Shown here piece after piece: positions 10,571-22,026 of a DNA stretch of 64,000 nucleotides (position 1 is the first letter of the stretch; each line of letters begins with the position of its first letter). The stretch lies in NCBI GenBank assembly GCA_013146195.2, contig CM028381.1, positions 94,567,255 to 94,631,254 on the forward strand, given 5' to 3'. Position numbers and translations under genes: made by a program. The notes beneath the pieces were generated by a model that saw nothing but the letters and a program-made list of their open reading frames with translations, ran no database searches and had not been told where the DNA came from. This stretch comes from Codonopsis lanceolata (lineage: Eukaryota; Streptophyta; Magnoliopsida; Asterales; Campanulaceae).

Positions 10571-10908
10571 ACATCCTTGTTGGTTGTAGTTTAGGTTTTG
10601 GCCTGAACTACGTTTGGTCTGATTTCCGTTATTAAGGAATACGTAGGCAGCCTACACTAATAGGTCCGACCATCAGAGCACTTAATTTGCATATCTGCTT
10701 AAAAACTACGATAACCTGTTATAACCGACTAAATATGTCTAGGTTATGGAGTTTGATTAGCATGATAAACTATTGCATTATAACTGTTACCTGTTGTATT
10801 TCTCTCCTATTTTAATTGAACGAAATTGGAGAGTCTATTGTTTATCAACGATGTACGTCTCACTCAGTAAGCCTCGGGTTACCCGTAGACTCCATCGTCA
10901 AGGAGCTC
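10571..10908. other. Noncoding sequence before the LTR
   Basis: No gene seen. It abuts the LTR start at 10909; the bases immediately before (CAAGGAGCTC) do not form a clear polypurine tract. Confidence 0.4.
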
Positions 10909-11250
10909 TGTAGACACCCCAATTTCGTACCCCTGATATGTGACTCTGACATGTGATATCAAGAACTGTTTAAACTTAACAAATGTCAAGTTACGTGGAG
11001 TCAAAAATGCGAAAGGCAAAAGCAGGATGCGCAAAACAAGAAATGCGAGGGTGAAAGTGCCAAAAACGAAAAATAGGACCTTGGCGCGCCAAAGGCGGAT
11101 TGGCGCCGCGCCAAGCAAGGTGATGTCCGCGCCATGCAAGCTCTGAGTTCCTCTCGGACTTAACGCATTGTACAAGCGGCGAAGGTCGGTGTACAAAAAA
11201 ATTGATCTGTTGAAGGGATTTTTAATCCGCGATGAGTCCCTTCGTCCACC

Positions 11251-11258
11251 TATAAATA
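11251..11258 (+). promoter_or_regulatory. TATA box of LTR A
   Basis: TATAAATA, 342 bases into the LTR, where a U3 promoter is expected. It is the likely promoter of the retroelement transcript. Confidence 0.6.
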
Positions 11259-11476
11259 GAGGTCTTGGGTTCACTTCAAGACGGAGAAATCCTCGCAAAG
11301 AAACGCGAAGATTTTCCTCAGCGTTCTTACGAGTATAGTGAGAGAAGTGAGATAGGGAGTGTCTAGCCCACAAGCTTCAAACCACGTCCAAACTCCGCCA
11401 AAACACAAATCCACCTGGTTAAAAGTGATCCCTAGCCTTTTAGTTAGGTATCCACCTTATTTCCCCGGCCCAAAAT

Positions 11477-11640
11477 CCATAAAGTAAGCCGTTACTCTGC
11501 CCGAGTAATAGGCCAAAAAACACCCAAAATAAGCCGTTATTCTGCCCAACCAAAAAGGCCAAAACAACCACAAATAAGCCGTAATTCTGCTCAAGTGAAC
11601 GAGCCAAAACCATCTGAAATAAGCAGTTACTCTGTCCAAA
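11477..11640 (+). repeat. LTR-internal tandem repeat, ATAAGCCGTTATTCTGCC units
   Basis: Four units of about 45-55 bases, each with AAATAAGCCGTTATTCTGCC followed by a GGCCAAAA block. Degenerate further copies lie at 11777 and 11822 and in LTR B (16728, 16772). Confidence 0.75.
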
Positions 11641-12128
11641 TCACAACAACAACAAAGACAACAAAAGACTCCCTCTCACGAAGGACGGCGAGCACACCGC
11701 GCTCAAAAGGTAATAGCCTTTAAGGGCGTTGTTTTTCTTTAGTTGTTCTTTAAAATCCGGCCCAATGTAGCAAATATAAGCCGTTGTCTTTGCCGGGTTT
11801 AGTTAGAAAAATTATGTAAAAAGAGCCGTTATAATGGCCAAATATTTTTAAATATATTTGTAATTATTGTAAGGAAATGGATGCAAGTCCGTAAATAATG
11901 TAGCCACGGATGTATTTGCTTTTATTTTCATGTCTTTTAATGCTTTGTTTATCTGCTAAATAAATATAACAATAAGCATATTTTAGCCAAAAACCATTTT
12001 TGAGACCGAAAGGCCGAGTTGGGTGCCTAGCACCTTCCCAACTCGTAACTTAGCCTCCGAACCCGTTTTCATAATCTCTGGTTTTTATTTATTTTTTGTT
12101 TTGCTTTATTTTTGCCTTAAAATAAAGA

Positions 12129-12146
12129 TGGCGACTCTAAAACTTT
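12129..12146 (+). promoter_or_regulatory. Primer-binding-site motif after LTR A
   Basis: TGGCGACTC directly after the LTR, the motif that follows 5' LTRs in many plant Tat-type elements. An identical motif follows LTR B at 17159. The matching tRNA cannot be decided here because the next bases differ between the copies. Confidence 0.55.
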
Positions 12147-12164
12147 TTGGATCCAGTGGGGCCT

Positions 12165-12500
12165 CGCAGCACTCCTTTTTTGCACTTTTCCGTTTTTCCC
12201 TAAAAAAATGAGAAAATGGGAATGAAAGGGTGGTGTATTCCCATGTCTGGTATCCCTAAACAAGGGATAACTTGATGCGGAAACCCAAAGCTCCCATAGT
12301 GATCCGAAATGGGCCATAAGGCTATTTTTATAAAAATCCATAGTGGGGGCGTCGCAACATCCTTTTTTGCACTTTTCCGTTTTTCCCTAAAAAAGGGAAA
12401 ATGGGAATGAAAGGGTGATGCATTCCCATATCTTGGTATCCCCTAAACAAGGGATAACTTGATGCGGGAAACTCAAAGTTCCCATATTGGATCAAAAATC
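12165..12500. repeat. Tandem duplication of about 188 bases in the gypsy leader
   Basis: Two copies (about 12169-12309 and 12358-12499) sharing TTTTTTGCACTTTTCCGTTT, GGGAATGAAAGGGTG and ACAAGGGATAACTTGATGCG. It belongs to the untranslated leader of the right-hand element. The rest of the leader to 12718 includes a very GC-rich piece (12610-12690) and no gene. Confidence 0.85.
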
Positions 12501-12718
12501 CACTAAAAGTCAACCGAGGCGCATTCCAACGCTTATTTTAGACAAAGACTCCTCTCGCACTTTTAATTTCGTTTTCCCCTAAACAAGGGAGGATGTAATG
12601 AGGAAGCGATGGTGTCCGCGCATCCGCGCACGCACACCCCTATCCAAGGGCGCGCGAGGCGCGGGCGCAACGCCGAGCGACCCACATCAGTCATTTTCCG
12701 TTAGCTCGCTCAATGTTT

Positions 12719-13565
12719 AAGTATGCAGTGGTAGCAATGGATTACTTCACAAAATAGGTAGAAATTAAACCTTTGGAAACTATCAGTGAGGTGAATGTGA
12801 TCGATTTTGTACATGAGCATATTTGGTGTCGTTTTGGCGTACCCGAGGCTATAGTTTCCAATCATTGAACCCAGTTTTCAGAAAAATTTACGAAGGCAAG
12901 CGAGCATATGCATGTAAAGTAATGACAATCATCTGTGGCATACCCTTAGGGAAATGGTCAAGCAGAGGCAATGAACAAGCAGGTTTTGCATGCTCTCAAG
13001 TGAAGCCTGGAGGATAAGGTTGGGAAATGGGTGGATGAGTTACCGTCAACCTTGTGGGCGGTCAGAACATCGATCAGGGGGCCTACGGGCCAAACACCTT
13101 TTTCCCTCACTTACGGTTCAGAGGCCATGGCACCCGGTAGAGATGTATTTACCAAACCCAGAGTGTCTCACTATGATATGTAGAGCAACAATGTAGCCGG
13201 ACGGTGATCTCGATTTGCTTAAGGAAAAACGAGTAGAATCTAGAATGAGGATGACTAATTACACGCAGCGAGCAAAAGCCCACCACGACAAAATAGTTCA
13301 TGGTCGGTCATTTGCTGTGAGCGACTGGGTCCTCCGGAAAATTGAAGCAACAGGCCATCGAGCAGAGTTAAGAAAACTTTCTCCTAATTGAGAAGGCCCA
13401 TTTCAAGTTGTCAAAGTGGTTAGGGAAGGGACCTATCTGTTGCAAACAGAGGAAGGCAGCGAGCTTAAGTATCCATGGCACGCTGATCATCTAAAGAATA
13501 TTACCGTTGATTGGGAATCATGCAGGCTATATGTTTTCATTCTACTCGTTTGTAAGTTGGGATGA
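12719..13565 (+). pseudogene. Ty3/gypsy integrase remnant, internally deleted element
   Basis: Reads straight from leader into the integrase core; gag, protease, RT and RNase H are missing. The core shows VAMDYFTK, a stop, then VEIKPLETISEVNVIDF and FGVPEAIVSNH: the expected second catalytic Asp is Asn and is followed by a stop. After frame changes the C-terminal part is well preserved (AHHDKIVHGRSFAVSDWVLR to YPWHADHLKN) and ends at a TGA at 13565. No chromodomain is present. The C-terminal part is much better preserved than the core. Confidence 0.85.
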
Positions 13566-14150
13566 ATAAATGAAGTTATTTTGGTCATCATTTTGCTATC
13601 TCAAATGCATGTTATGATCAAATGATCAATTTCTATCTCGATTATGCCTTTTCATCGAGCAATATATGTCGCTGCTCAATTGAAAAGGTTGGTGTTCGAG
13701 TGATGTTCAATTTCTATCTCAATTATGATTTTTCATCGAGCATGATGTGTCTCTGCTCGATTGAGAAAAGGTTGGTGTTCGAGTGAGGTGTTTAGTTTCT
13801 TTTTCGATTAGGTATTTTCATCGAGCATGATGTGTCTTTGCTCGATTGAAAAGGTTGGTATTCAAAAACTTTTATACAAAGTGAAATGCGACCTTGGATC
13901 TTAGCTTGAGCCTAAGGTCTGAGTGGTGAGCAAGTTGAGATTTTAGCTCATGCCTAAAGTCTAAAAATATAGCGATGCGCAAGTTCCGTAAACTGAACTA
14001 GCGATCAATAGTGGCGAAATTGTTCAACAAAAACGTGCATAGTGATATTGAAACAACAAAAACATCAATATTACACGTCAGAGAAATTGAAATTGTTCTG
14101 CAGAGAAATATCAAAAACACAAGTATTTTGGCACGCAGGCCGAGAAAGGT
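13566..14150. repeat. Gypsy 3' spacer with three 80-base tandem repeats
   Basis: Three units at about 13620-13870 share TTTTCATCGAGCATGATGTG, CTGCTCGATTGA and AAAGGTTGGTGTTCGAGTG. A further two-copy motif (TTAGCTTGAGCCTAAGGTCT, TTTTAGCTCATGCCTAAAGT) lies at 13895-13965. No gene. Confidence 0.8.
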
Positions 14151-16026
14151 CTAGGGGTCTAAAGGAATCTCTAGAGGTACAGTCTGAGTGGCATCCTTCT
14201 CCTCCTTGTTGGCCTCTTGCACATCCTCGATGACGACCACCTCCCCGTTATCCCCAGCTGAATGAGCAACCATGGTCGTGGCTTCCTGGAATTTGGCTAT
14301 CCAGATTTGTGTCATCAAATATGTTACTGTCACTTCAGCGGCCTCAGGAGGTGTCCATGCAGCCAGCCCTTCTTGAGAATCAAACTGGGCTAGGGAACTC
14401 AGCTCTTTTTCAGTATATGGCACCAGCACGTGACCTGGACGAGCAGAGGAGAAGAAGAGGGTATTGGTACCACATTCTGTGAGCAACTCAGGACGGGTGT
14501 CCATCCTGCTACACGCTACCTGCCTAAGGACGTGGTGTACCCCTTGGAGATAAAAAGGGTACACTTCGTCCTCGACGCAAGTGCTGAAGTCTTTAGAGTT
14601 TTTGTAGTCGGTAATTATGGCTTGCCTCTGCTCCTCGGTGGGCCTAGATAGCTCCTCCCTCAGCCTCTTTTCCTTCTCAGCTGCGATCTTGGTTTGCTCC
14701 AGCTCGCTAACCGCTGCTCTGAGCTCTTTCCTCACCACCCTAATGTTGTTGATGACTGTCTCCTCGAATTTTTTTTGGAGAAGTTGAGGTGAACTTCCAA
14801 CGTTTTCTTCTCCTCTTTGAGTTTGGAGAGCTCAGTAACCATCGCTGTTACGGCTTCCTCACTTTGTTTTAGCTCTGCTTCAAGAGTTTTGATTTGTTCT
14901 TCAAGCTTATTTTTCTCGACGAACAGCGAGTCAGAGGTCTTTAAGTTGTCAATGAATCGATCATACAACAGCTCAGTTTTGGTGGCCATCTAAAAGTAAA
15001 AAGTACAAGTTAAAACAGAATGCACAAGGTTTACTTGTTTGCAAACAACAAGGGAAATAGTTACCTCCGCCATGCACATCTCGATCTCGCCAACCAAGAC
15101 CGAGCTAGAGTGCTCGACACTCCTCCTTCGAAGGCCAGTGTGGTGCAGCCTCTTCATTATGCCAAGCCCAACTGTGGCAGCGTGACCCCCACGTCTATTG
15201 TTATTGATATTGTGCAAGTCAGGGACGTCAGCCAGCTCGGTGATTAGACCAGTGGCATTCTCCTAGGTCTCGGGCATTTGAAAGTTTTCTTTGTGCCATG
15301 AGGAGACACGGGACCCAGTTGCCTCGACCTGGTCGCTCTTCTCCGTCTATGACCTGGTCCTCCTTTCGATAAGGAGTTTGGCATCGGGCCGTTTGGTTGA
15401 GGGCACTTCAGGCGTGGCTACAGGCTTTATGGAGATGGGGGCAATTGACATGGTAATGGCAGGAGTAGTAGGGGCAGGAGCAACAGTGAGGGGGGGGCGT
15501 GCCAGCCTGGCTTGGCTCAGTGTACCCACGGCTTTCCCCCCGTCATGTGTTCACTGCAGGAATGGTTGGAAGGCGAGTTGGCTCTTGACTGGCTAGCTGG
15601 GTGTTCCTCTTCATTGAGCCCTTCCTCATGGCTTACACAAAGTTATTGCTATTCTCAAGTTGCTTCATGTCTGCAAAACAATTCATGGAGGAAATAATCA
15701 TAATGGATTTAAACAGAAGAAAGCAAGATACAGGCAAAAAATGTTAGTGTGCAGACCATTCAGGGCGAAGGCATGGGTACAATTGGTTCCAGTTTGTTCA
15801 CAGTCAGGGCACTTGCTAGGGAACCTCCCTCCGTGACTGTTACCCTATTATGGGTGAGGCTTCTCAACATCTATGGTGACCCTGGGTTCTACTCCCTCCA
15901 CAGGCCAACTCAGTACGCTGGCCAGACGAAGTAGGGAGGGATCAGATGTAAGAGCTAGCCAGTTTAGAACCCAACTTGCCCTCCCCTGCCCTCTTTAACG
16001 CCAAGCATAGTTCTAAATGCTCTGGC

Positions 16027-16589
16027 TGTAACGACCCGAGCCCGAGAGCCCGGTCCGCTACGTGTAGCCCACACACTGGCCCACTGAGCACGCAGCACCT
16101 TGAGTCATCAGGCCCACCACAAGCCAACCCAAAAGTCCATGGATGATGTTGGTGCCCAGTAGTAGTGCATGGCTACCTTATAAATCAAACACAAGTCCCA
16201 CGTCTACCCGATGTGAGATTGGGGTATTACAATCTCCCCCACTCAAATCCTTGACGTCCTCATCAAGGCCGAATCGTACCCCGAGCGATGCAGGATTCAA
16301 GAGGTGGCTCCCACCTTCTGTGGTGTAGCACTTTGGCCCGTACAACACTTTGTTCCCACATTTCCAGTCGGGACCTGCTCTGATACCATTTGTAACGACC
16401 CGAGCCCGAGAGCCCGGTCCGCTACGTGTAGCCCACACACTGGCCCACTAAGCACACATCACCTTGGGTCATCAGGCCCACCACAAGCCAACCCAAAAGT
16501 CCATGGATGATGCCCAGTAGTAGCGCATGGCTACCTTATAAATCAAACACAAGTCTCACATCTACCCGGTGTGGGATTGGGGTATTACA
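16027..16589 (-). mobile_element. TRIM retroelement 1
   Basis: Two near-identical terminal repeats, 16027-16231 and 16391-16589, flank only 159 bases. On the minus strand the LTR starts TGTAATACCCCAATC and ends TCGTTACA. Two bases inside the right LTR lies TGGTATCAGAGC (16388-16377), the initiator Met-tRNA primer site. The purine tract GAGTGGGGGAGAT (16244-16232) abuts the other LTR. No coding capacity. It sits in intron 1 of antisense gene C. The flanks CTGGC and AGCGC do not give a convincing 5-base duplication. Confidence 0.9.
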
Positions 16590-16639
16590 AGCGCACCCTA
16601 AAGCCTTCCAGAAGGAAGTTTGGTACGGGATAAAACCCC

Positions 16640-17158
<519 letters not shown>

Positions 17159-17523
17159 TGGCGACTCTGTTATACATATTTTGAGTCCACAATTGAGGTC
17201 GGGCGTATTCCACGCGCTTAAAAGGTTTTGAAACTAACCCACCTTTCAGTGGCGCGAATCTGGTTTAAAAATAGGGAACTCACACCACCGTCCCTACTTA
17301 ACCTAGGGTTCTAATAGAGAGGAAATTAAATTGAAAGTGAAGAGGCAGTTATGGATAGAAGATTACCTGTTGTTGTTGAAGGGCTTCAACTTCTAGTAAA
17401 TTTGGAATCTGTTTCATCGTAGTATTCCACCAGGCAGCGGATGATTTGGAGAAATAACCGATGAGAAGGAAACTCTTTGAATTTGGAGGGTGTGTAAAGA
17501 GGTTTAAAGTGTAGGATCGTTTG

Positions 17524-17531
17524 TATTTATA
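17524..17531 (-). promoter_or_regulatory. TATA box of antisense gene C
   Basis: TATAAATA on the minus strand, 107 bases before the ATG at 17417. Confidence 0.45.
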
Positions 17532-18516
17532 GGGTGAACGAAGGACAAAAAAGGAAGAAAATCTATTTTAGCGGTAACTTCCCAGGTACGCAATGCAGAA
17601 ATCGAGGCATCGCATTTAATGACTCTTCGGTAGGCGTGTACGCATGCAGCTCTTAACCCTAAGTGACGGCAAGACGTCCCATCAATGCATTCCTGTTATC
17701 CACTTGTTTCTTCTATTTTTAAACATGCGTGATCGATTTTTTGTAACCAAAACGAACAAGTCTTGCAACGACCAAGCTTCCAGAAAATAGCAAGCTGTTA
17801 TGCTCCTCGCACCGAGCATGTACGCTTGCTAGACAAGAAACAGGGGGCCACTAAACCACCTGACCCAAAAAGGTCCAAGCTCCGGTCACGTGCTTAGCAC
17901 GCCTTCCTCATGGTCACAAGTAAATCGCGTGCAATCCTCAAGATTTAAGCTCAAAAGTCATAAGCGAGCAGGGACAAATCCCTGGCCACCTTAACACTAT
18001 AAGTGGTCTGTTCCGGAAAACCCGCCCCCACGTTTCGGACGTAGCCATGAATGTGCTCGCTTTACAGGCTTTGGCATTCAATGAGCAGTTTCCAGGCCTT
18101 TTTGGCTGGCTATATAAGCCCCTCAATATGGAGAGGGAAGGTACGTTCACTTATACCCAGGTTGAAACTCTGTCAAATTACATACTCAATTGAGTGTTTG
18201 CTAATTACCACGACGAAGAGCATTGCAGGGTAAGCCCCTACCTAGTTCACGATTTTTCTTGCTTCTTTGACATGTTTGGGCCTTCGAAGACACTGATAGA
18301 ATTGAAAGCCAGATATCTGAATATTCAAGCCCAGTGTACCAGATAAATTTGGATACATCAGTTTGATTTCTTTTTGTATTTTTTTTAAAATACTTGATTT
18401 TTAAAATGCATTAATATACACATTATATTATTTGATTGATTAGTGTGTTATTTATATAATCACAATACCTAATTATTATTATTTTCATTTATATACTGAA
18501 ATGATTTTTAAACAAA

Positions 18517-18518
<2 letters not shown>
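17532..18518 (+). other. Possible 3' LTR of the right gypsy remnant
   Basis: A purine tract (AACAGGGGGCC, 17839-17849) precedes a segment with a plus-strand TATATAAG box at 18111 and ends near AGAGCATTGCAGGGTAAG (18240). The position, beyond the antisense gene, is where a 3' LTR is expected, but no second copy is in the window. No gene seen. Confidence 0.35.

Positions 18519-18583
<65 letters not shown>
18519..18583. repeat. (AT)n microsatellite
   Basis: About 32 AT units; explains the YIYI open frame on the minus strand. Confidence 0.95.
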
Positions 18584-18588
<5 letters not shown>

Positions 18589-19014
18589 ATTCACTAAATG
18601 TGCAACTTTGTACAACAATCAGCTTCTTAAGTAGGATCTCCAAGCACCTAGTCGTGCTACATGTTGGTCTTGGCATTTGAATACATTCAAAATTCTTTTA
18701 AAGGTGGATCAAATAATAATAAAAGTGATACTCTTTACTTGAAAAAGGTTTTGTAATTATTTAAAAATGATTAACAATTAGTGAATCTTTTTCATTTTCA
18801 AGAAAATAAAAATAAAAGTGAAGTTTGACATTCATAGATTCCAATAGTGTTCACAAAAGTTTTCCGTTTTACATTATTTTTTACCATTATATTCGGGTTT
18901 TGATTTCACTTTAATCATCATACTATTGTTTTTCTTTCCATTTTGTTCATAGTACTCAGGTTTCTTTTTTTACTTTTGCCACAAATGTTGACATGTTGTG
19001 TAGTAGTTCAACCA
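18584..19014. other. AT-rich sequence, nothing recognised
   Basis: No gene, repeat ends or motif found on either strand. Confidence 0.4.
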
Positions 19015-19022
19015 CGTGGCAT

Positions 19023-19246
19023 TAGGGGGTGACAATGTCTGGCACGACACGATTATAAAACACGATCATAGAGACAAATGGTACGATAAGCCCAGCACGA
19101 CAGGACACAACACGAAACACGACACGAAATTGTTAATATATTCAAATTAATATTTATTGTTATATTTATAATCAAATAAGATAGATAATATTAAAACACG
19201 ATAATGAGGCACAAACACGACACGATAACACGAATTGCCACCCCTA
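19023..19246. mobile_element. hAT-type MITE with 8-base target duplication
   Basis: A 224-base element. The left end is TAGGGGGTGACAATG; the reverse complement of the right end is TAGGGGTGGCAATTCG. The flanks are CGTGGCAT (19015-19022) and CGTGGTAT (19247-19254), an 8-base duplication with one later change, as made by hAT transposases. The interior is rich in CACGACACG words. No coding capacity. Confidence 0.88.
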
Positions 19247-19254
19247 CGTGGTAT

Positions 19255-19948
19255 GATAGAGTTAGTGACACATCAACATTGGTGACAGAAAAAAAAAATC
19301 TCAATAGCTAGGAAGGTAGAAATGAAAATTAAAAATTAAAATAGTGGCTAAAGTGGTATCGATCCGAACCCAACTACGATGGTGAAAAATCACATTAGAC
19401 TTTGGGTTTCCTTGTTAACGATGTTAGATATAGTTAGAATTTTAGAGAAATTTAAGAATCAAAGTATTTATATCTATAAAGACATGTAATAGTTATAAAA
19501 AACACACGATACGCTAGTAAACACATCTATTTTCAAATACACTTTATAGAAGTGTACAACAATGGTTAGCGAGACGTTGTAGCTCGTGAAAAATCACACT
19601 CCGACTTATCCAACTTTTGAAAGGTTAAAAAATATAATCTTTAAAAAGAAAAGTATCTTTAAATAATTATTTGAAAATTAAAATGCCATAACATGTTTGA
19701 TATTTTTAGTTCATTATGTATAATCTTTGATATTTTTACGGCTTGTTCTCTTTGTCATAATGCAATGGCCTCAGATATATCACTTCAAACATCTTCAAGA
19801 ACCTCATCATCATTTCCAAGTTCACCCTCTACTTTAACATCCCATGTTGTGAAAGAACGCGATGCACGTATTTCTCGATATGGAACGATGTTACTGCCAA
19901 TGTTGCAGTGAATGTTGCAACAATGACAGTAACAATGTGAACTGAAAG
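19255..19948. other. No gene recognised
   Basis: AT-rich. A 72-codon open frame at 19693-19911 has no domain features and no splice context. Confidence 0.4.
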
Positions 19949-20798
19949 TGTAACACAGAAAATAGCAGCGGAAGTTTTGTTTTCGATTTAAAATCAATCG
20001 ACTTAGGAAGACGTAAAATCACACAAAAACAATCTACAAGTATCAAACTTGTAGATCAAGCCTCAAGGCAACAAACTATATTAAAATCAAAACTGTTTTT
20101 GAACCTTAACAGTTAACACAAAATTCTCACAAGATATAGAATCTTGGAGAATCACAAAACCCACATAAACTACCAGAACAAACGTGGGAAGAAAGAATCA
20201 AAAAGAACAGCTTCCAAAACAATTACACCAACTGGAAGCACAGCACAATACTTCAGGAAACACAAGGCTGTGTTCCTGAAGCTCTACACAGCAGCAGCAG
20301 CAGGTATGCAGAATGGTCTTCATATGCGAGATGTTGAACACACAAGACTTCTGGATTTAATCTCTCGTACAACTGCTTTCTGAATCTCGATTCTTTCAAT
20401 ATATAAAGCTTTCTGATTCAAGACTCTTTCTCGCTTACTCAATTGCCTAAGCTGCTCGACTTCTCATCTTTTTATAGGCTGCAAGGCTTGTCAACCAAGA
20501 CTCCAAGGAATCCTGCAAATACACGGCAAGGCAGCAACCCTACTAGGAAAGAGATTTAGCTGAAAATTAAGCAAGATTATGTTTCCTATTTGATACCATT
20601 AATAACTAAAAACTTATGCAAGGATTTAGTTACCAAAAAGTATCACCTAAATCTAATAAGAAAATCCTAATTAAATCCTATCACAATAATACCAATTAAA
20701 ATCCTATTTTGACCAAGAGAGTGAAAACAAGATAAATTAGGCAATGCCTAAATTACCCTTACATGTTGCATCTTACTTTTGAGTTTTATCTTGCAACA
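19949..20798 (-). mobile_element. Possible LTR, minus orientation
   Basis: On the minus strand it begins TGTTGCAAGATAAAAC (near 20798) and ends TTCTGTGTTACA (19949). A TATAAAAAG box lies near 20473-20465, and CAGCGGAAG-type words near the end are common just inside plant copia LTRs. No partner LTR or target duplication was found. Confidence 0.35.
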
Positions 20799-20854
20799 CA
20801 ATTACATTTTTCATGGAAAAATGAACCGAAAACCATAGACTTAACTTTATTTTT

Positions 20855-21343
20855 TTAAAAACAAATTAACTTTTCCATGGCTCGATGCCCTTTCCATAAG
20901 AAAAAATTATTGGGCATTATGACCCAATCTTCGAGAACAACTTCGCAAGTAGCAAGAGTCGTTACGAAACCTCTACCTACCTCATATCCATGAGTAGTGG
21001 GAGGAAACAACTCTAAAGGAGTACCTAGAGACATATCAACAAGAAGTCCATTCACGTGAGGAACATAGACCATGGAATAGTTGCGACAACCATGATGAAT
21101 GGGATGAGAAATGAGTAATTCAATGTCTCCTTGGAAGTATTTTATATAACAAGCAAATTGATATGGAGTTTTGAGAAAAAAGGTTTTATGTGTTTGTGAA
21201 AATGCCGCACCCGCACATGAATTTCGACAAGGGAAAGAAACAACAATGTAAACCAATTTTGCTTTACGTTTTTCATGAGCAACTGTTGAAGAATGAAAAT
21301 CGTAAACACCATACAGTTGAATTTCGATAATTTGTTTGCACAC
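20855..21343 (-). CDS. Open frame of 162 codons, unknown
   Basis: The longest unexplained open frame in this part. The first codon used by the frame is not ATG. It is rich in Cys, His and aromatic residues, with a block THGYEVGRGFVTTLATCEV near residues 118-136 and no transmembrane segment, zinc-finger spacing or transposase motif that I recognise. It ends just upstream of the possible LTR. It may be the last exon of a transposon or host gene fragment, or chance. Upstream on the minus strand (21344-21560) only purine-rich sequence was seen. Confidence 0.3.
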   Translation of the reverse strand: MCKQIIEIQLYGVYDFHSSTVAHEKRKAKLVYIVVSFPCRNSCAGAAFSQTHKTFFLKTPYQFACYIKYFQGDIELLISHPIHHGCRNYSMVYVPHVNGLLVDMSLGTPLELFPPTTHGYEVGRGFVTTLATCEVVLEDWVIMPNNFFLWKGHRAMEKLICF

Positions 21344-22026
21344 ATAAAACCGTAAAAAATGGATATGAGATTTTTAATTACCTAAAAATTGTGGAAGGAA
21401 GAGCAATTGGATGAAATCTAGTGCACATACTAGAAAAATATCCTCTCCATGGTGCCCGTTGTGCTCGATGAAAGGGAGGAAATGGAGAAGAAGACCGGCG
21501 GGGAAGAGAGAAAGAGCGATGAAGAAGACCGCTGGGGGAGAGAGAAGAAGTTAATATTCAAATAAAACACACTATATTTAGAGGGTGTATTAGTTAATTT
21601 TTAGAGGTAAAGGGTATGGTAGAGCGTTCATCATGGGGGTATCAAGAAGGGAAAAATACTTTTTAAAAAGTCAGTAAGTGCTAAACGAAACACTAATGAA
21701 TATGCTAAACGTAGCACTTTCTCAAACAAATTTATTACATTGCCATTCACTCAATTTAAATAATAAAGGCAAATAGCATGTCCTTTACTCAAATTAAATG
21801 AAAAATAAAGTAATTAATATATTTTAAAGAAAATGTAGGTCACCTCGAGACCCAGTGGATAGATTAGCGAGGGGGATGAATAGCTTAACTTACTAAATTA
21901 AAATTTCTTTTGAAACTCTTTACTTGGTTTGCATTCTAGATAAGATAATTCTACTAATATTACATACTATAAGCATCGATAGGTTTTGCGAAGCGGAAAA
22001 CTTAAAAGGTATTCTAAGTTATGAAT
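21344..22026. other. No gene recognised
   Basis: Contains a purine-rich piece (21460-21550) with a 35-codon Glu/Lys/Arg-rich open frame on the plus strand; otherwise AT-rich without signals. Confidence 0.4.

Larger units (their letters stand above)
10909..12128 (+). mobile_element. Gypsy LTR A
   Basis: Starts TGTAGACACCCCAATTTCG, a start typical of plant Tat/Ogre-type LTRs, and ends just before the TGGCGACTC primer-site motif at 12129. It contains a TATA box (11251) and downstream ATAAGCCGTTATTCTGCC repeats. Its last 190 bases are clearly homologous to LTR B (about 16985-17158): both contain GAGTTGGGTGCCTA and TAACTTAGCCTCCGAACCC. It could be the 3' LTR of the left element or the 5' LTR of the right remnant, because a primer site follows it. 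Confidence 0.75.

Noticed and set aside
10908..10908. Polypurine tract before LTR A
   Set aside because: The bases before TGTAGACACC are not purine-rich, so assignment of LTR A as a 3' LTR is not proven.
19949..20798. Full copia element next to the possible LTR
   Set aside because: No gag-pol motif or second LTR on either side; kept only as a low-confidence LTR.
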